A stretch of 64,000 nt of DNA from Pseudonocardia kunmingensis (GTDB taxonomy: Bacteria > Actinomycetota > Actinomycetes > Mycobacteriales > Pseudonocardiaceae). This document shows, in pieces, positions 26,448 through 37,441 of this stretch. The notes under the pieces are model-generated. The model was not told where the DNA came from. It saw nothing but the letters and a program-made list of their open reading frames with translations, and searched no databases. Made by a program: the position numbers and the translations under genes. Location: the NCBI RefSeq assembly GCF_006716445.1, contig NZ_VFPA01000001.1:2108001-2172000 (forward strand), in the 5' to 3' direction. Position 1 is the first letter of the stretch. Each line of letters begins with the position of its first letter.

Positions 26448-26459
26448 GCGTACACCGTA
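26445..26459 (-). promoter_or_regulatory. Leaderless-type -10, GNAT gene
   Basis: Minus-strand TACGGT (26459-26454), 6 nt, then the ATG at 26447. Confidence 0.6.
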
Positions 26460-26580
26460 GGAAGTGCGCACCGATCCCGTCGATCTATCGCAGTGCACTT
26501 TCCGAAAAATGCGGGTTTGCTGGGGCTGAACTGGTGGGGATAACCCGAACTCGCGGCTCGCCCACCGGGATCCGCACTAG

Positions 26581-26595
26581 TACGGTGACGGCGTG
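26581..26595 (+). promoter_or_regulatory. Leaderless-type -10, composite regulator
   Basis: TACGGT (26581-26586) stands 6 nt before GTG 26593. It is 122 bp from the divergent GNAT -10. Confidence 0.6.
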
Positions 26596-27507
26596 GACCC
26601 CGACGAGAGCGACCGGCCCTACCTACGGGTGGCCGGGGCGATCCGCAGTCGGATCGTCTCGGGCGATCTGCGGCCCGGCGAGCGCGTGCCCTCCACCCGG
26701 CAGGTGGTCCGCGACTTCGGCGTCGCGATGGCCACCGCCACCCGGGCGCTCGCGGTGCTGCGCGACGAGGGGCTGGTGGTCACCCGGCCGGGCTCGGGCA
26801 CGGTCGTGCGCTCCCCGGAACCGCCGTCACGGCGCAGCCCGCGGTCCCGCGACCGGGACCTGACGACGGGCCGGATCGTCGCCACCGGGCTGGCGGTCGC
26901 CGACGCCGAAGGCCTGGAGGCCGCCTCGATGCGCCGGATCGCCGCCGAGCTCGGGGTCGCCCCGATGTCGCTCTACCGGTACCTCGCCGGGCGCGAGGAG
27001 CTGGAGCACCTGCTGGTCCGCGCCGTGTTCCGGGCCCATCCGCTGCCCGAGCCGGGGCCTGCGGGGTGGCGGGCGAAGCTCGAGCTGGCCTGCCGGGTGC
27101 AATGGCGGGCCTACCGCAGGCACCCCTGGCTGCCCGAGCTCGTCTCGCTGACCCGGCCGCTGCTGCTCCCCGAGGCCATGTCGCACACCGAGTGGACGCT
27201 GAAAGCGCTGGCCCGCCTCGACCTCAGCCCCGCCGAACGCGCGCGCGAGGTGATCGCCCTGGCGTCCCTGGTCCGCGGCCTCGCCGCGAGCGCCACCGCC
27301 GAGACCAGGGCCGAACGGGAGACCGGTCAGGCCAACGACCAGTGGTGGGTCGCCCTGGACGACGAGGTGCGCGGGTTGATGGCCTCGGGCCACTACCCGC
27401 AGCTGGCGTCGGTACCCGAGCGCGCCGTGCAGGACCTGGACGCCCTGCTGGAGCACGCCATGGCCCGCCACCTGGACGGCTTGGCCGCCCACCTCGCCGG
27501 CCGCTGA
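26593..27507 (+). CDS. Composite regulator: GntR-type wHTH fused to TetR-type domain
   Basis: A 304-residue protein with two different DNA-binding domains. Residues about 9-75 form a GntR winged helix (LRVAGAIRSRIVSGDLRPGE, STRQVVRDFGVAMATATRAL, GLVVTRPGSGTVV). Residues about 93-140 form a TetR helix-turn-helix (GLEAASMRRIAAELGVAPMS, LYRYLAGREELEHLLV). The rest is a TetR ligand-binding, dimerising domain. It probably represses its own promoter or the divergent GNAT/C45 operon in response to a small ligand. Similar fusions occur in actinobacteria but are little studied. It converges with the YihY gene. Confidence 0.82.
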   Translation: MDPDESDRPYLRVAGAIRSRIVSGDLRPGERVPSTRQVVRDFGVAMATATRALAVLRDEGLVVTRPGSGTVVRSPEPPSRRSPRSRDRDLTTGRIVATGLAVADAEGLEAASMRRIAAELGVAPMSLYRYLAGREELEHLLVRAVFRAHPLPEPGPAGWRAKLELACRVQWRAYRRHPWLPELVSLTRPLLLPEAMSHTEWTLKALARLDLSPAERAREVIALASLVRGLAASATAETRAERETGQANDQWWVALDDEVRGLMASGHYPQLASVPERAVQDLDALLEHAMARHLDGLAAHLAGR

Positions 27508-27545
27508 CGCACGTGGAGCCGTACCGCTATGGCTCCGAGGTGCGG
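27508..27545. repeat. Short relative of the CACCTTGGAGCC inverted repeat
   Basis: Between two convergent genes, GCACGTGGAGCC (27509-27520) faces GGCTCCGAGGTGC (27531-27543) around GTACCGCTAT. The left arm and loop match the left arm of the 7964-8068 element at 17 of 20 positions. Probable bidirectional terminator. Confidence 0.55.
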
Positions 27546-28597
27546 TGGGAGTGGCGGCCCATGAGCAGGCGGCTGCCCAGCAGACCCGTCACCACGCCTG
27601 CGCCGAGCAGGCCCAGCGCGGTGCGGCCGGTGGGGCCGCTGCGCACCACGACCTCGGAGTGCAGCACCGGCGGGTCGGGCACCGGCACCGGCTCCTCCTG
27701 CTCGTTCTCCCGTGACGTTGCGGCCCACGCCGTCACGAAGAGCACGAAGCGGGAGGCGAAGAACGCGAAGACGAGCAGGCCGAGGAACGGCCCGAAGATG
27801 ACCCCGCTCGGCGAACCGGTGACGCTCTCCAGGTAGTACCGCATGACGATCTTGAGGACCTCGAAGCCCACGGCCCCGAACAGCGCGGCCTTCGCGGCAC
27901 TGCGCAGCGTCGCGTGCTCCCGCGGCAGGCGCGCGATGACCCACATGAAGATCAGCCAGTTGGCCAGGATCCCGAGCGCGACGCCGAGCAGGCCGAGCAG
28001 GAACCGCGCCCACCCCACGTCGCCGAGCCCGACGAGCTCCAGCACGGTGGTGGCGAACGCGGTGGCGATGCCCGTCACCGCGAACGAACCGACGAGCGCG
28101 GCACCGAGGCCCGCCAGCGCCAGCAGGTCGAACAGCAGGCGCTTGGGCAGGGCGGGCACGGCGGGCACCTGCGCCCACTGCTCCGAGAGCGCCTCCCGGA
28201 GGTTGGACATCCACCCGATGCCGGAGTAGAGGGCACCGAGGAGGCCGAGGACGCCGACGGCTCCGCGCTGGTCGATGGCCTGCTGCACGATCCCGGTGAC
28301 CGTGGGGGCCAGCGGCGGCGGCACGTTCTCGGTGAGCGACGCCTGCAGCTCGCCGAGCAGCGCCGGGTTGAAGAACAGCACGTACCCTGCGACCGCGAAC
28401 GCGATCATCAGCAGCGGCACGAGCGACAGCACGCTGAAGAAGGTGATCGCCGCGGCGTAGTGGTCGCCGTGCCGTTCGGTGTAGCGGGCGCCCGCCCGCA
28501 CGAGGTGGTCCAGCCACGGGAACCGCGCCCGTAGCCGCTCGAGCCTCGACGGCGCCGCGGCGTCGTCCTCGGCCTGCTCGGCAACCGGTGCAGCCAC
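27527..28597 (-). CDS. YihY/BrkB-type inner membrane protein
   Basis: A 356-residue integral membrane protein of the YihY/virulence-factor BrkB family with about six helices. The signature part is RHGDHYAAAITFFSVLSLVP, followed by LLMIAFAVAGYVLFF and, later, GWMSNLREALSEQW. The C-terminal tail is basic. Family function is unsettled; export of lipid or toxic compounds has been proposed. It starts 12 bp after the trpS stop and is most likely co-transcribed with it, the same pairing as in mycobacteria. Confidence 0.85.
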   Translation of the reverse strand: MAAPVAEQAEDDAAAPSRLERLRARFPWLDHLVRAGARYTERHGDHYAAAITFFSVLSLVPLLMIAFAVAGYVLFFNPALLGELQASLTENVPPPLAPTVTGIVQQAIDQRGAVGVLGLLGALYSGIGWMSNLREALSEQWAQVPAVPALPKRLLFDLLALAGLGAALVGSFAVTGIATAFATTVLELVGLGDVGWARFLLGLLGVALGILANWLIFMWVIARLPREHATLRSAAKAALFGAVGFEVLKIVMRYYLESVTGSPSGVIFGPFLGLLVFAFFASRFVLFVTAWAATSRENEQEEPVPVPDPPVLHSEVVVRSGPTGRTALGLLGAGVVTGLLGSRLLMGRHSHRTSEP

Positions 28598-28609
28598 GGC
28601 GTCACCCCA

Positions 28610-30454
<1,845 letters not shown>

Positions 30455-30458
<4 letters not shown>

Positions 30459-31993
30459 CCAGCGGGACCACCGCCCTCGAGGTGTGGGACGACAGCGTCG
30501 GGGTCGACCACCTCTGGACCAACGGCAACCTCGGCGAGGCCGTCCCCGGTGTCATGACGCCGGCCACGTGGTCGACCGTCTCGCTGTTCATGTCCCGGGC
30601 CATGACCACCTCGGCGGTGCCGGGGGCGCGGGCGTTCGGGCGCATCCGGGGACGCTTCTACCTGGATCTGAGCGTCATCGTCTCGCTCGCCGCGACCTTC
30701 GGCGTGCCCCCGCGCCGAGTGCTCGCGGCGATGGAACCGGTCTTCGGCACCGTGCCACCGGACGTCGAGATCCCCCTGGTCGCGATGCCGAGGGCACGCA
30801 CCGCGCTCGCGCTCCTGCGCTCGTCGGTCACGGGGGTGCGGCGGGCCAGGGCCGCCCGCCGTGCTCTCGCCACCGAGCTGCCCGCCCTGCCGCAGCGGTG
30901 CACGGACCTGCGCACCGCGATCGCCGCCACCGCGGACCCGCGCCGGCTCGCCACGATCTGGACGGCCGAGGTCGACCCGCTGCTCGCCCTCGTGGGCGAC
31001 CTCATGGACGTGGTGCGGCGCGACGGCAAGGCGCTCGTGACCGTGCCTGCGCGGCTGACCCGGCTCGTCGGGGCCGCCGACGCGGAGGCGCTGACGTCCG
31101 CGGGCGAGCACCTGGCGAGCATGGGGCCGCTGATCGGGCTGGCGCGGCTGGAGCGCGGCGAGATCGACCGCGACACCTACGTCCGCGAGCACGGGCACCG
31201 CGGCCCGCACGAGTTCGAGCTCTCGGTGCCGCGCCCTGCCGAGGACCTGGACCGCCACCTCGCGCAGCTGCGCGGCGGGCCCGACCCGCGGCCGCTGCTG
31301 GCCCGCCGCGAGGCGGCCCGGGAGGAGGCGTGGCAGCGGCTCGTCCGGAACCGGCCGCGGCGGGTGGAGGGGGCCCGCCGCGGCCTGCACGCATGGGCGG
31401 ACGCCGCCCGGCAACGGGAGCGGATCCGATCGGCGAGCATGCGTGTGTTCTGGGTGGCGCGGGCGTTCTTCCTGCGTGCCGGGGTGCTCACGGGTCTGGG
31501 CGAGGACGTCTTCCTGCTCTCGCTCGAGGAGGTGCTCGGCGTGCTGTCGGGCGCGCCGGTCACCGCGGACGTCGCGGTGCGGCGCGCCACCTACGCGCAC
31601 TACCGCGCACTGCCCGCCCCGCCGCCGCTCGTGCGGGGCACCCTGGCCGCGGCGCCCGGGACGCGCGCCGCAGGCACCGTGCGGGGCACCGGCGCCTCGG
31701 CGGGCATCGTCACCGGTCGCGTACGCGTCCTCCCCGACGTCGCGGGCGGCGACGCGCTCCGGCCGGGGGAGGTGCTGGTCACCACCGTCACGAACGTCGG
31801 CTGGACGCCGCTGTTCCCGCGCGCCGCCGCGATCGTCACCGACGTGGGCGCGCGGCTCTCGCACGCCGCGGTCGTGGCCCGCGAGCTCGGGATCCCGGCG
31901 GTCGTCGGATGCGGGGACGCGACCGCCGTCCTGCGCACCGGCGACCAGGTCCGCGTCGACGGCACCCTCGGGACGGTGCAGCGCCTGCCGTGA
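30455..31993 (+). CDS. PEP-utilizing mobile-domain protein without ATP-binding domain
   Basis: A 512-residue protein. The C-terminal 90 residues are a swivelling phosphohistidine domain: GASAGIVTGRVRVLPD, then TDVGARLSHAAVVARELGIP, where the His of SHAA is the expected phosphoryl acceptor. The N-terminal 400 residues resemble the substrate-binding middle domain of rifampicin phosphotransferases and PEP synthase-like proteins (WTNGNLGEAVPGVMTPATW, then helices up to REHGHRGPHEFELSVPR). The ATP-grasp domain that normally makes the phospho-His is absent, and no gene for it is nearby. It may receive phosphate from another protein or act without it. Coupled to the TetR gene by ATGA. Confidence 0.78.
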
Positions 31994-31996
31994 CGC

Positions 31997-32161
31997 TCAG
32001 TCCGCGGTGTCGGGCTCCGGTTCGGGCTCGACCGCACGCACCTCGACGGTGCGGTTGTCGAGGTCGATCGGCCCGAGCTGCCACTGCTGCTGACCGTCGC
32101 CCGCCTCGGTCGACTCGTCGCGGATCTTCCGCCCGGGGAACATCTCGCCCAGAACGCCCAT
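31997..32161 (-). CDS. Small conserved hypothetical protein, 54 aa
   Basis: A 54-residue frame starting MGVLGEMFPGRKIRDESTEA and ending EPEPEPDTAD. The first half is basic with an amphipathic helix, the middle (QQQWQLGPIDLDNRTVEVR) looks like a short beta hairpin, and the tail is acidic. TACCGT lies 7 nt before the ATG, giving a leaderless start, and codon use matches the neighbours, which makes it a credible gene in spite of its size. It converges with the PEP-utilizing gene (3-bp gap). Function unknown. Confidence 0.65.
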   Translation of the reverse strand: MGVLGEMFPGRKIRDESTEAGDGQQQWQLGPIDLDNRTVEVRAVEPEPEPDTAD

Positions 32162-32174
32162 GGCCGCCACGGTA
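32159..32174 (-). promoter_or_regulatory. Leaderless-type -10, small protein gene
   Basis: Minus-strand TACCGT (32174-32169), 7 nt, then ATG 32161. Confidence 0.55.
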
Positions 32175-32213
32175 CGCGTCGCGGAACCCGCTCGACGCCT
32201 GCCGGGCCCGGGC

Positions 32214-32381
32214 CTAGTATCCCCCGCCGGAAGTTCGCTGCGTAAGTCGGTGGATCCAGGTTCTCGCTGCGTGTGCCGGGCGGCGAGCCTCGTACCGGGC
32301 GTACTCGGCTCGTCGACCGGTGCGCGCAGCGTGGAGCTGGGCCGCCGAATTATTCGGCGGACTTCCGGCGGGGGACACTAG
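32214..32381. mobile_element. 168-bp MITE-like element with 21-bp terminal inverted repeats
   Basis: The ends 32214-32234 and 32361-32381 are inverted copies with one mismatch in 21 (core TCCCCCGCCGGAAGT). Both ends carry CTAG, which may be a 4-bp target duplication, leaving 17-bp repeats. Next to the right end is an extra hairpin (CCGCCGAATTATTCGGCGG, 32342-32360). No coding capacity. The right CTAG forms part of the -10 of the FAD oxidoreductase gene, so the element displaced whatever lay upstream of that hexamer. An alternative is a long-range regulatory hairpin of the untranslated region. Confidence 0.6.
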
Positions 32382-32394
32382 CGTCCCGGCGGTG
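32379..32394 (+). promoter_or_regulatory. Leaderless-type -10 at the element border
   Basis: TAGCGT (32379-32384), of which the first three bases lie within the right end of the element, 7 nt, then GTG 32392. Confidence 0.55.
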
Positions 32395-33402
32395 CAGGAG
32401 ATCGTCGTGGTGGGGGCCGGCATCGTCGGGGCGTCGGTGGCGCACCACTGCGCACGGCTCGGCGCGCGCGTGACGCTCGTGGACCGGGCCCTGCCCGGAT
32501 CGGGGGCCACCGGCGAGTCGTTCGCGTGGATCGGCGCCTCGCAGCGCGTACCCGGGCCGGGCGGACCGCTGCGCGCGGCCGCGACGCGGGAGTACCGGCG
32601 GCTGTCCGCGGAGGTGCCGGCCGTGCGGGTGCGGTGGACGGGGTCGCTCTCGTGGCCGCCCGGCTCCCCGGAGCCCGGGCAGCGGCTGGTGGACGCCGAG
32701 CAGGTGGCCGCGCTGGAACCGCACCTGCGCCACCCGCCCGAGCAGGCCCTGCACCTCCCCGGTGACGGCGCCGTGGACCCGGTGGCCACGACCGAGGCCC
32801 TGGTCGCGGCCGCCGGCGCGCGGACGCTCTTCGGCACAGCGGTGACCGTGTTGCGGGTGGCGGGCGGGCGGGTCGTGGGCGTCGAGACGACGGCCGGGTT
32901 CGTCGGCGCCGACACGGTCGTACTGACCGCGGGCGCCGATGTCGCCGTGCTGTGCGCACCGCTCGGGATCACCGTGCCGGTGGCCCCGTCGCCCGCCGTC
33001 CTGCTGCGGCTCGACGGCCCGCCGGACCTCGTCCGGACGGTCGTCGTGGCGCCCGGGGTCGAGGTCCGCGCCGGTGGCGACGGCGCACTGCTCGCGGCCC
33101 TCGCCCATGCCGGGGAGACCACGGCCGCGGCCCTCACGCGCTCCGCGGAACGCGCCCGCGACCGGATCGCGGCCCTGTTCCGCGGCGGGCAGGACGTGCG
33201 GCTGCGCAGCGCGCGCGTGGGGGTGCGCCCGATGCCGGCCGCCGGGCACCCGCTGATCGGGCCGCTGGTCCCCGGCGCCCACCTGGCGGTGATGCACTCC
33301 GGCGTCACGCTCGCGGCCGTGGCCGGGCGCCTCGTCGCCGAGGAGGTCGTGCACGGCGTCGACGCGCCGGAGCTCGCCGGGTGCCGGCCACGCCCCGCGT
33401 GA
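32392..33402 (+). CDS. FAD-dependent oxidoreductase, DAO type
   Basis: A 336-residue flavoprotein of the D-amino-acid oxidase/glycine oxidase group. The N-terminal dinucleotide-binding motif is VVVGAGIVGASVAHHCARLG with the acidic residue in VTLVDRALPGSG; GESFAWIGASQR is a second FAD contact. The C-terminus GVRPMPAAGHPLIGPLVPG is the usual closing FAD segment. It oxidises an amine or imino acid in the cytoplasm; substrate unknown. The start GTG is set by the TAGCGT hexamer; the longer frame begins within the MITE-like element. Confidence 0.82.
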   Translation: MQEIVVVGAGIVGASVAHHCARLGARVTLVDRALPGSGATGESFAWIGASQRVPGPGGPLRAAATREYRRLSAEVPAVRVRWTGSLSWPPGSPEPGQRLVDAEQVAALEPHLRHPPEQALHLPGDGAVDPVATTEALVAAAGARTLFGTAVTVLRVAGGRVVGVETTAGFVGADTVVLTAGADVAVLCAPLGITVPVAPSPAVLLRLDGPPDLVRTVVVAPGVEVRAGGDGALLAALAHAGETTAAALTRSAERARDRIAALFRGGQDVRLRSARVGVRPMPAAGHPLIGPLVPGAHLAVMHSGVTLAAVAGRLVAEEVVHGVDAPELAGCRPRPA

Positions 33403-33506
33403 CGTGCTTCGCCGTCGACGTACGGCTCGAACCGATCACGCCCCGAGATCGTTGCGAGTCGCACGGGAGCGCGGTCCCGACCGCCATGGCGTACGGGTCG
33501 GACCGA

Positions 33507-36086
33507 TCATGCGGGGGCGAGCGGCAGCAGCCGCGGGCCGGGACGCTGCGCAGGCACCAGCCGCTCCACCGGCTCCCGGTAGGTGGTGCTGCGCTGGCGC
33601 ACCGGGCGGCCTGCGGCCGACGCGATCGCCGCCAGCTCGGTGACGGTGCGCGCCGAGCCGTTCTCGGACCCGGCCATCCGGCTGATCGTCTCCTCCATGA
33701 GCGTGCCGCCCATGTCGTCGGCGCCGCCGCGCAGGATGTCGGCCGCGAGGTCGTCGCCGAGCTTCACCCACGAGCACTGGACGTGGTCGATCCGGCCGTG
33801 CAGGGCGAGCCGGGCGAACGCGTGCACGGCCCGGTTGTCCCGCGCGGTGGGGCCAGGGCGGGCGATGCCTGCGAGGTAGATCGGCGCGTTGTGGTGCACG
33901 AACGGCAGCGGCACGAACTCGGTGAACCCGCCGGTCTCGTCCTGCAGCGCGGCGAGCGTGCGCAGGTGGCCGAGCCAGTGCCGGGGCTCGTCGACGTGCC
34001 CGTACATCATCGTGGACGACGACGGCACCCCGAGCCGGTGCGCGGTGCCCACGACCTCCAGCCACTGCGCGGCGGGCAGCTTGCCCTTGGTGAGCACCCA
34101 GCGCACCTCGTCGTCGAGGATCTCCGCGGCGGTGCCCGGGATCGAGCCCAGCCCGGCGTCGCGCAGCTCGGTGAGCCACTCCTCGATCGACACGCCCGCC
34201 TTCGCGGCCGCCGACACGATCTCCATCGGCGAGAACGCGTGGACGTGCATGCCGGGCACGGCGGCCTTCACCGCGCGCACGAGGTCGGCGTAGAAGGTGA
34301 CCGGCAGCTGCGGGTCGATCCCGCCCTGCATGCACACCTCGGTGGCGCCGGCCTCGGCCGCCTCCACGGCGCGGGCGGCGACCTCGTCGAGCGAGAGCCG
34401 GAACGCGTCGGCGTCGCGCTCGCGCTGCGCGAAGGCGCAGAACCGGCAGCCCACGTAGCAGACGTTCGAGAAGTTGATGTTCCGGTTGACGACGTAGGTG
34501 ACCTCGTCGCCGACCACGTCCGCGCGCACCGCGTCGGCGAGGCGCGCGAGCTGCTCCAGTGCCTCCCCGGTACAGGTGAGCGCGGCCATCGCGGCCGCCT
34601 CGTGCGCCGGGTCGAGCAGCGCGGCCGGGTCGGACGCGGCCAGCTCCAGCCCGGCGCGGACGTCGGCGTCCAGCCGTTCCGGCGCAGCGCGCCGCGTCCC
34701 GGCCAGCTCCTCGGCGACCGCGTCCCAGTCGCCGTAGACGGAGGCGAAGTCGCCGCGGCGGTCGTCCGTGCGCCCCTCGGTGTCGATCGCGGTGTGCAGG
34801 TCGGTGCGCCCGCTGGAGGCGAACCCGCCGTCCGGCTCCTGCCACGGTCGCCCGACGACCGCGGCGCTCTCGCAGGCCAGGCCCGTCTCCGGGTCCGCGA
34901 GCGCGGCGACGTGGGCGTGCAGGCGGGAGTCGATCCACGGCGAGCCGGCCAGCACGTACTTCGGGTAGGCCGCGAGCCGCTCGCGGATGCGGAACCCGGC
35001 GGCGGCCGAGCGGGTGGCCAGCTCGTCGATCGCCGGCCACGGCAGCTCCGGGCTGACGTGGTCGGCCGTGATCGGGGAGACGCCGCCCCAGTCGTCGATG
35101 CCCGCGCGGAGCATGAGCGCGAACTCCTCGCCGATCAGGTTCGGCGGGGCCTGGATGCGCATCTTCGGGCCGAGCACGATCCGCGCGACCGCGATCGTCG
35201 CGGCCAGGTCGTGCAGGTCGGCGTCCGGGTCGTTCGCCATCGCCGTGTCGGGCTTGGCCCGGAAGTTCTGGATGATCGCTTCCTGGACGTGCCCGTGCGC
35301 CCGCGCCGCGGACCGGATGGCGAACAGCGACTCGGCGCGCTCGGTGCGGTTCTCGCCGATCCCGATCAGGATCCCGGTCGTGTACGGGACGCCGACGCGC
35401 CCGGCGTCGGTGATCGCCCGCAGCCGGACCGCGGGCTCCTTGTCCGGACTCCCGTAGTGGGGGCCGCCGGGCTCGCTCCACAGCCGCTCGGCCGTGGTCT
35501 CCAGCATCATCCCCATGCTCGCGGCCACCGGCTTGAGCCGCGTGAACTCGGCCCACGACAACACACCCGGGTTGAGGTGCGGCAGCAGGCCGGTCTCCTC
35601 CAGCACCGCGATCGCGCAGGCGCGCACGTAGTCGAGCGTGGAGCCGTACCCGCGCGCCTCCAGCCACTCCCGGGCCGCGGGCCAGCGCTCCTCGGGGCGG
35701 TCACCGAGGGTGAACAGCGCCTCCTTGCACCCGGCGGCCGCGCCGGCGCGGGCGATCTCCAGCACCTCGTCGCGCTCGAGGAACGCGGCGGGCAACCGGT
35801 GCGGCACCGTCGCGAAGGTGCAGTAGTGGCAGCGGTCGCGGCACAGCCGGGTGAGCGGGATGAACACGTTCTTCGAGTACGTGACGACACCCGGCCTGCC
35901 CTCGGCCACCAGCCCGGCGTCGCGCACGCGCGAGGCCACGGTGAGCAGCTCGTCCAGCGCCGCACCGCGGGCGGCGAGCAGCACGGACGCCTCGGTGACG
36001 TCCAACGTGACGCCGTCGCGGGCCCGCCGCAGCGCGCGGCGGAGGGCGGCGTCGCTCGGTGCGGGCTCGGGGAGCACATCGGCCAT
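33507..36086 (-). CDS. fbiC: FO synthase, fused CofG/CofH
   Basis: An 859-residue bifunctional radical-SAM enzyme that makes the deazaflavin FO of coenzyme F420 from tyrosine and 5-amino-6-ribitylamino-uracil. It has two radical-SAM domains: the CofG-like half with CRDRCHYC (about residue 82-89) and the CofH-like half with [14 protein letters not shown] (about residue 530), each giving a 4Fe-4S cluster. Family features such as [12 protein letters not shown] and [16 protein letters not shown] are in place, and length matches the actinobacterial fusion. Start from ATG with TACTGT 6 nt upstream. Other F420 genes are not in the window. Confidence 0.96.
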   Translation of the reverse strand: MADVLPEPAPSDAALRRALRRARDGVTLDVTEASVLLAARGAALDELLTVASRVRDAGLVAEGRPGVVTYSKNVFIPLTRLCRDRCHYCTFATVPHRLPAAFLERDEVLEIARAGAAAGCKEALFTLGDRPEERWPAAREWLEARGYGSTLDYVRACAIAVLEETGLLPHLNPGVLSWAEFTRLKPVAASMGMMLETTAERLWSEPGGPHYGSPDKEPAVRLRAITDAGRVGVPYTTGILIGIGENRTERAESLFAIRSAARAHGHVQEAIIQNFRAKPDTAMANDPDADLHDLAATIAVARIVLGPKMRIQAPPNLIGEEFALMLRAGIDDWGGVSPITADHVSPELPWPAIDELATRSAAAGFRIRERLAAYPKYVLAGSPWIDSRLHAHVAALADPETGLACESAAVVGRPWQEPDGGFASSGRTDLHTAIDTEGRTDDRRGDFASVYGDWDAVAEELAGTRRAAPERLDADVRAGLELAASDPAALLDPAHEAAAMAALTCTGEALEQLARLADAVRADVVGDEVTYVVNRNINFSNVCYVGCRFCAFAQRERDADAFRLSLDEVAARAVEAAEAGATEVCMQGGIDPQLPVTFYADLVRAVKAAVPGMHVHAFSPMEIVSAAAKAGVSIEEWLTELRDAGLGSIPGTAAEILDDEVRWVLTKGKLPAAQWLEVVGTAHRLGVPSSSTMMYGHVDEPRHWLGHLRTLAALQDETGGFTEFVPLPFVHHNAPIYLAGIARPGPTARDNRAVHAFARLALHGRIDHVQCSWVKLGDDLAADILRGGADDMGGTLMEETISRMAGSENGSARTVTELAAIASAAGRPVRQRSTTYREPVERLVPAQRPGPRLLPLAPA

Positions 36087-36098
36087 GGGCTGACAGTA
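36084..36098 (-). promoter_or_regulatory. Leaderless-type -10, fbiC
   Basis: Minus-strand TACTGT (36098-36093), 6 nt, then ATG 36086. Confidence 0.55.
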
Positions 36099-36171
36099 GG
36101 TCGGCGCCCGGGCGGGGTCGACCGCTCCCCCGACGGTTCAGATCACAGGGGGACCCGGGAATAGCGCGCGG

Positions 36172-37239
36172 TCAGGCCATGACGGCGGCGAGCCGCCCCA
36201 CCAGCGCGTCGATCACGCTCGGCAGGCTCAGCACGGTGCCCCAGGTCCAGGCGGCGGAGACCAGCGGGTCCTCCACGAAGACCGACCGCCCCGCCCGCAC
36301 CACGCCGAGCTGGGAGTACAGCGGCGCGGCCTCGATCTCCGGGCGCACCTCGGGGCTGAACCCGGTGTTCCACAGCAGGACGTCGCGGTCGAGCAGCCCC
36401 ATCCGCTCGTCGCTGACCGTCGCGCCGTCCTGGTCGCCTGCGAGCTCCGCGATCTCGGGCGGGATCGTGAAGCCGAGGGCCGCCACGAGCTGCGAGCGCG
36501 GGTCGCCCGGCGACCGGACGAAGGACTGCCCACCCTCGAACCGCTCCGCCACCACCGCGGTCCGCCCGGCGAACTCCGGGTGCGCCTCCCGCGCCGCGGC
36601 GAGCTGCGCGTCGATGCCGCCGATGAGCTCCTCCGCCCGATCCGGGACGCCCAGCGCACGACCGGCGAGCCGCGTGTACTCCTGCCACGGCGCTCCCCAC
36701 TCCGGGAACCCGGCGGGCGGGGCGACGGTCGGCGCGATCCGCGACAGCGTCTGGAACTGGGTGTCGTCCATGGAGGTGTAGAGCCCGACGATCAGGTCCG
36801 GCGCGAGGGCGGCGATCTGCTCGTACTGGTAGTCGGGGGTGCCGGTGAACGCGCCCTTGTTCATCACGAGCGGCTGCGCGTCCCCGAGCTCGTCCTGCGC
36901 CCACGGCCAGGTGGCGTAGGGGTGGTCGCCGTACCAGTCGGTGACGGCCACCGGCCGCACGCCCATGGCGAGCACCGGGTCCTGGTCGCTGAACCCCACG
37001 GTGACGACGCGCTGCGGCGCGCCGGCGACCTCGGTGGTGCCCTTGCTGTGCTCGACGGTGAGCGGGAACGCGCCGCCCCCGGGCGCTGCGGCCGGACCGG
37101 GCGGCGAGGTCGCGGTGGAGCCACCCCCGCAGGCGGACAGCAGGCCCAGCGCACCGAGTGCGCCCGCGCCGGTCAGCAGCCTGCGCCGGGTGAGGTGGCC
37201 GACGGGGTCGCTCGCAGGCACGGAGCCTCCAGTGGTCAT
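36172..37239 (-). CDS. Iron-siderophore ABC transporter binding lipoprotein
   Basis: A 355-residue periplasmic-binding protein of the FecB/FepB (class III) type. The N-terminus has TRRRLLTGAGALGALGLLSAC, an RR pair for possible Tat export plus a lipobox Cys (about residue 37). The binding fold shows APQRVVTVGFSDQDPVLAMG and IAALAPDLIVGLYTSMDD, both typical of ferric-siderophore binders, joined by one long helix. It captures a ferric siderophore for import. An iron box lies 15 bp before the start, so iron repression is expected. The permease and ATPase genes are not adjacent; it must share a transporter encoded elsewhere. Confidence 0.88.
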   Translation of the reverse strand: MTTGGSVPASDPVGHLTRRRLLTGAGALGALGLLSACGGGSTATSPPGPAAAPGGGAFPLTVEHSKGTTEVAGAPQRVVTVGFSDQDPVLAMGVRPVAVTDWYGDHPYATWPWAQDELGDAQPLVMNKGAFTGTPDYQYEQIAALAPDLIVGLYTSMDDTQFQTLSRIAPTVAPPAGFPEWGAPWQEYTRLAGRALGVPDRAEELIGGIDAQLAAAREAHPEFAGRTAVVAERFEGGQSFVRSPGDPRSQLVAALGFTIPPEIAELAGDQDGATVSDERMGLLDRDVLLWNTGFSPEVRPEIEAAPLYSQLGVVRAGRSVFVEDPLVSAAWTWGTVLSLPSVIDALVGRLAAVMA

Positions 37240-37253
37240 CAGCGATCGGGACC

Positions 37254-37272
37254 TGAGGCTAGCCTGACCTTA
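37254..37272 (-). promoter_or_regulatory. Iron box (DtxR/IdeR-type operator)
   Basis: Minus-strand reading TAAGGTCAGGCTAGCCTCA matches the IdeR/DtxR consensus at 15 of 19 positions and keeps its dyad symmetry. It lies 15 bp upstream of the siderophore-binding gene. Confidence 0.75.
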
Positions 37273-37425
37273 TCGACTTGGGCGAGACCGGCGCCGCGAC
37301 CATCTCCCAGAACTCCGCGTAGCGGCTACCGCGGCTCCTCCACGGGCCGTCCGCCGCCCAGGAAGGCGATGCGATCCGCCGGTTCGACGGCGGGGTCGCA
37401 CGTCAGGGCCCTCTCGACCGCGCCC
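37270..37425 (-). pseudogene. Decayed C-terminus of an ABC exporter ATPase
   Basis: On the minus strand 37425-37326 reads PADRIAFLGGGRPVEEPR and then a stop; in another frame, directly after it, 37324-37270 reads RYAEFWEMVAAPVSPKS. Both match the order of the C-terminal end of exporter-type ABC ATPases (ADRIxxLDxGRxVEEG, then about eight residues, then GRYAEFW). The linking residues are lost and the frame is shifted. No Walker motifs remain. Next to a siderophore-binding gene, an IrtAB-like siderophore exporter/importer is a plausible origin. The call rests on short segments. Confidence 0.4.
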
Positions 37426-37441
37426 TTCCCGCATGACCGGA

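Noticed and set aside
32952..36164. 1070-residue plus-strand frame across fbiC
   Set aside because: Antisense to a clear FO synthase with both radical-SAM motifs; low-complexity protein.
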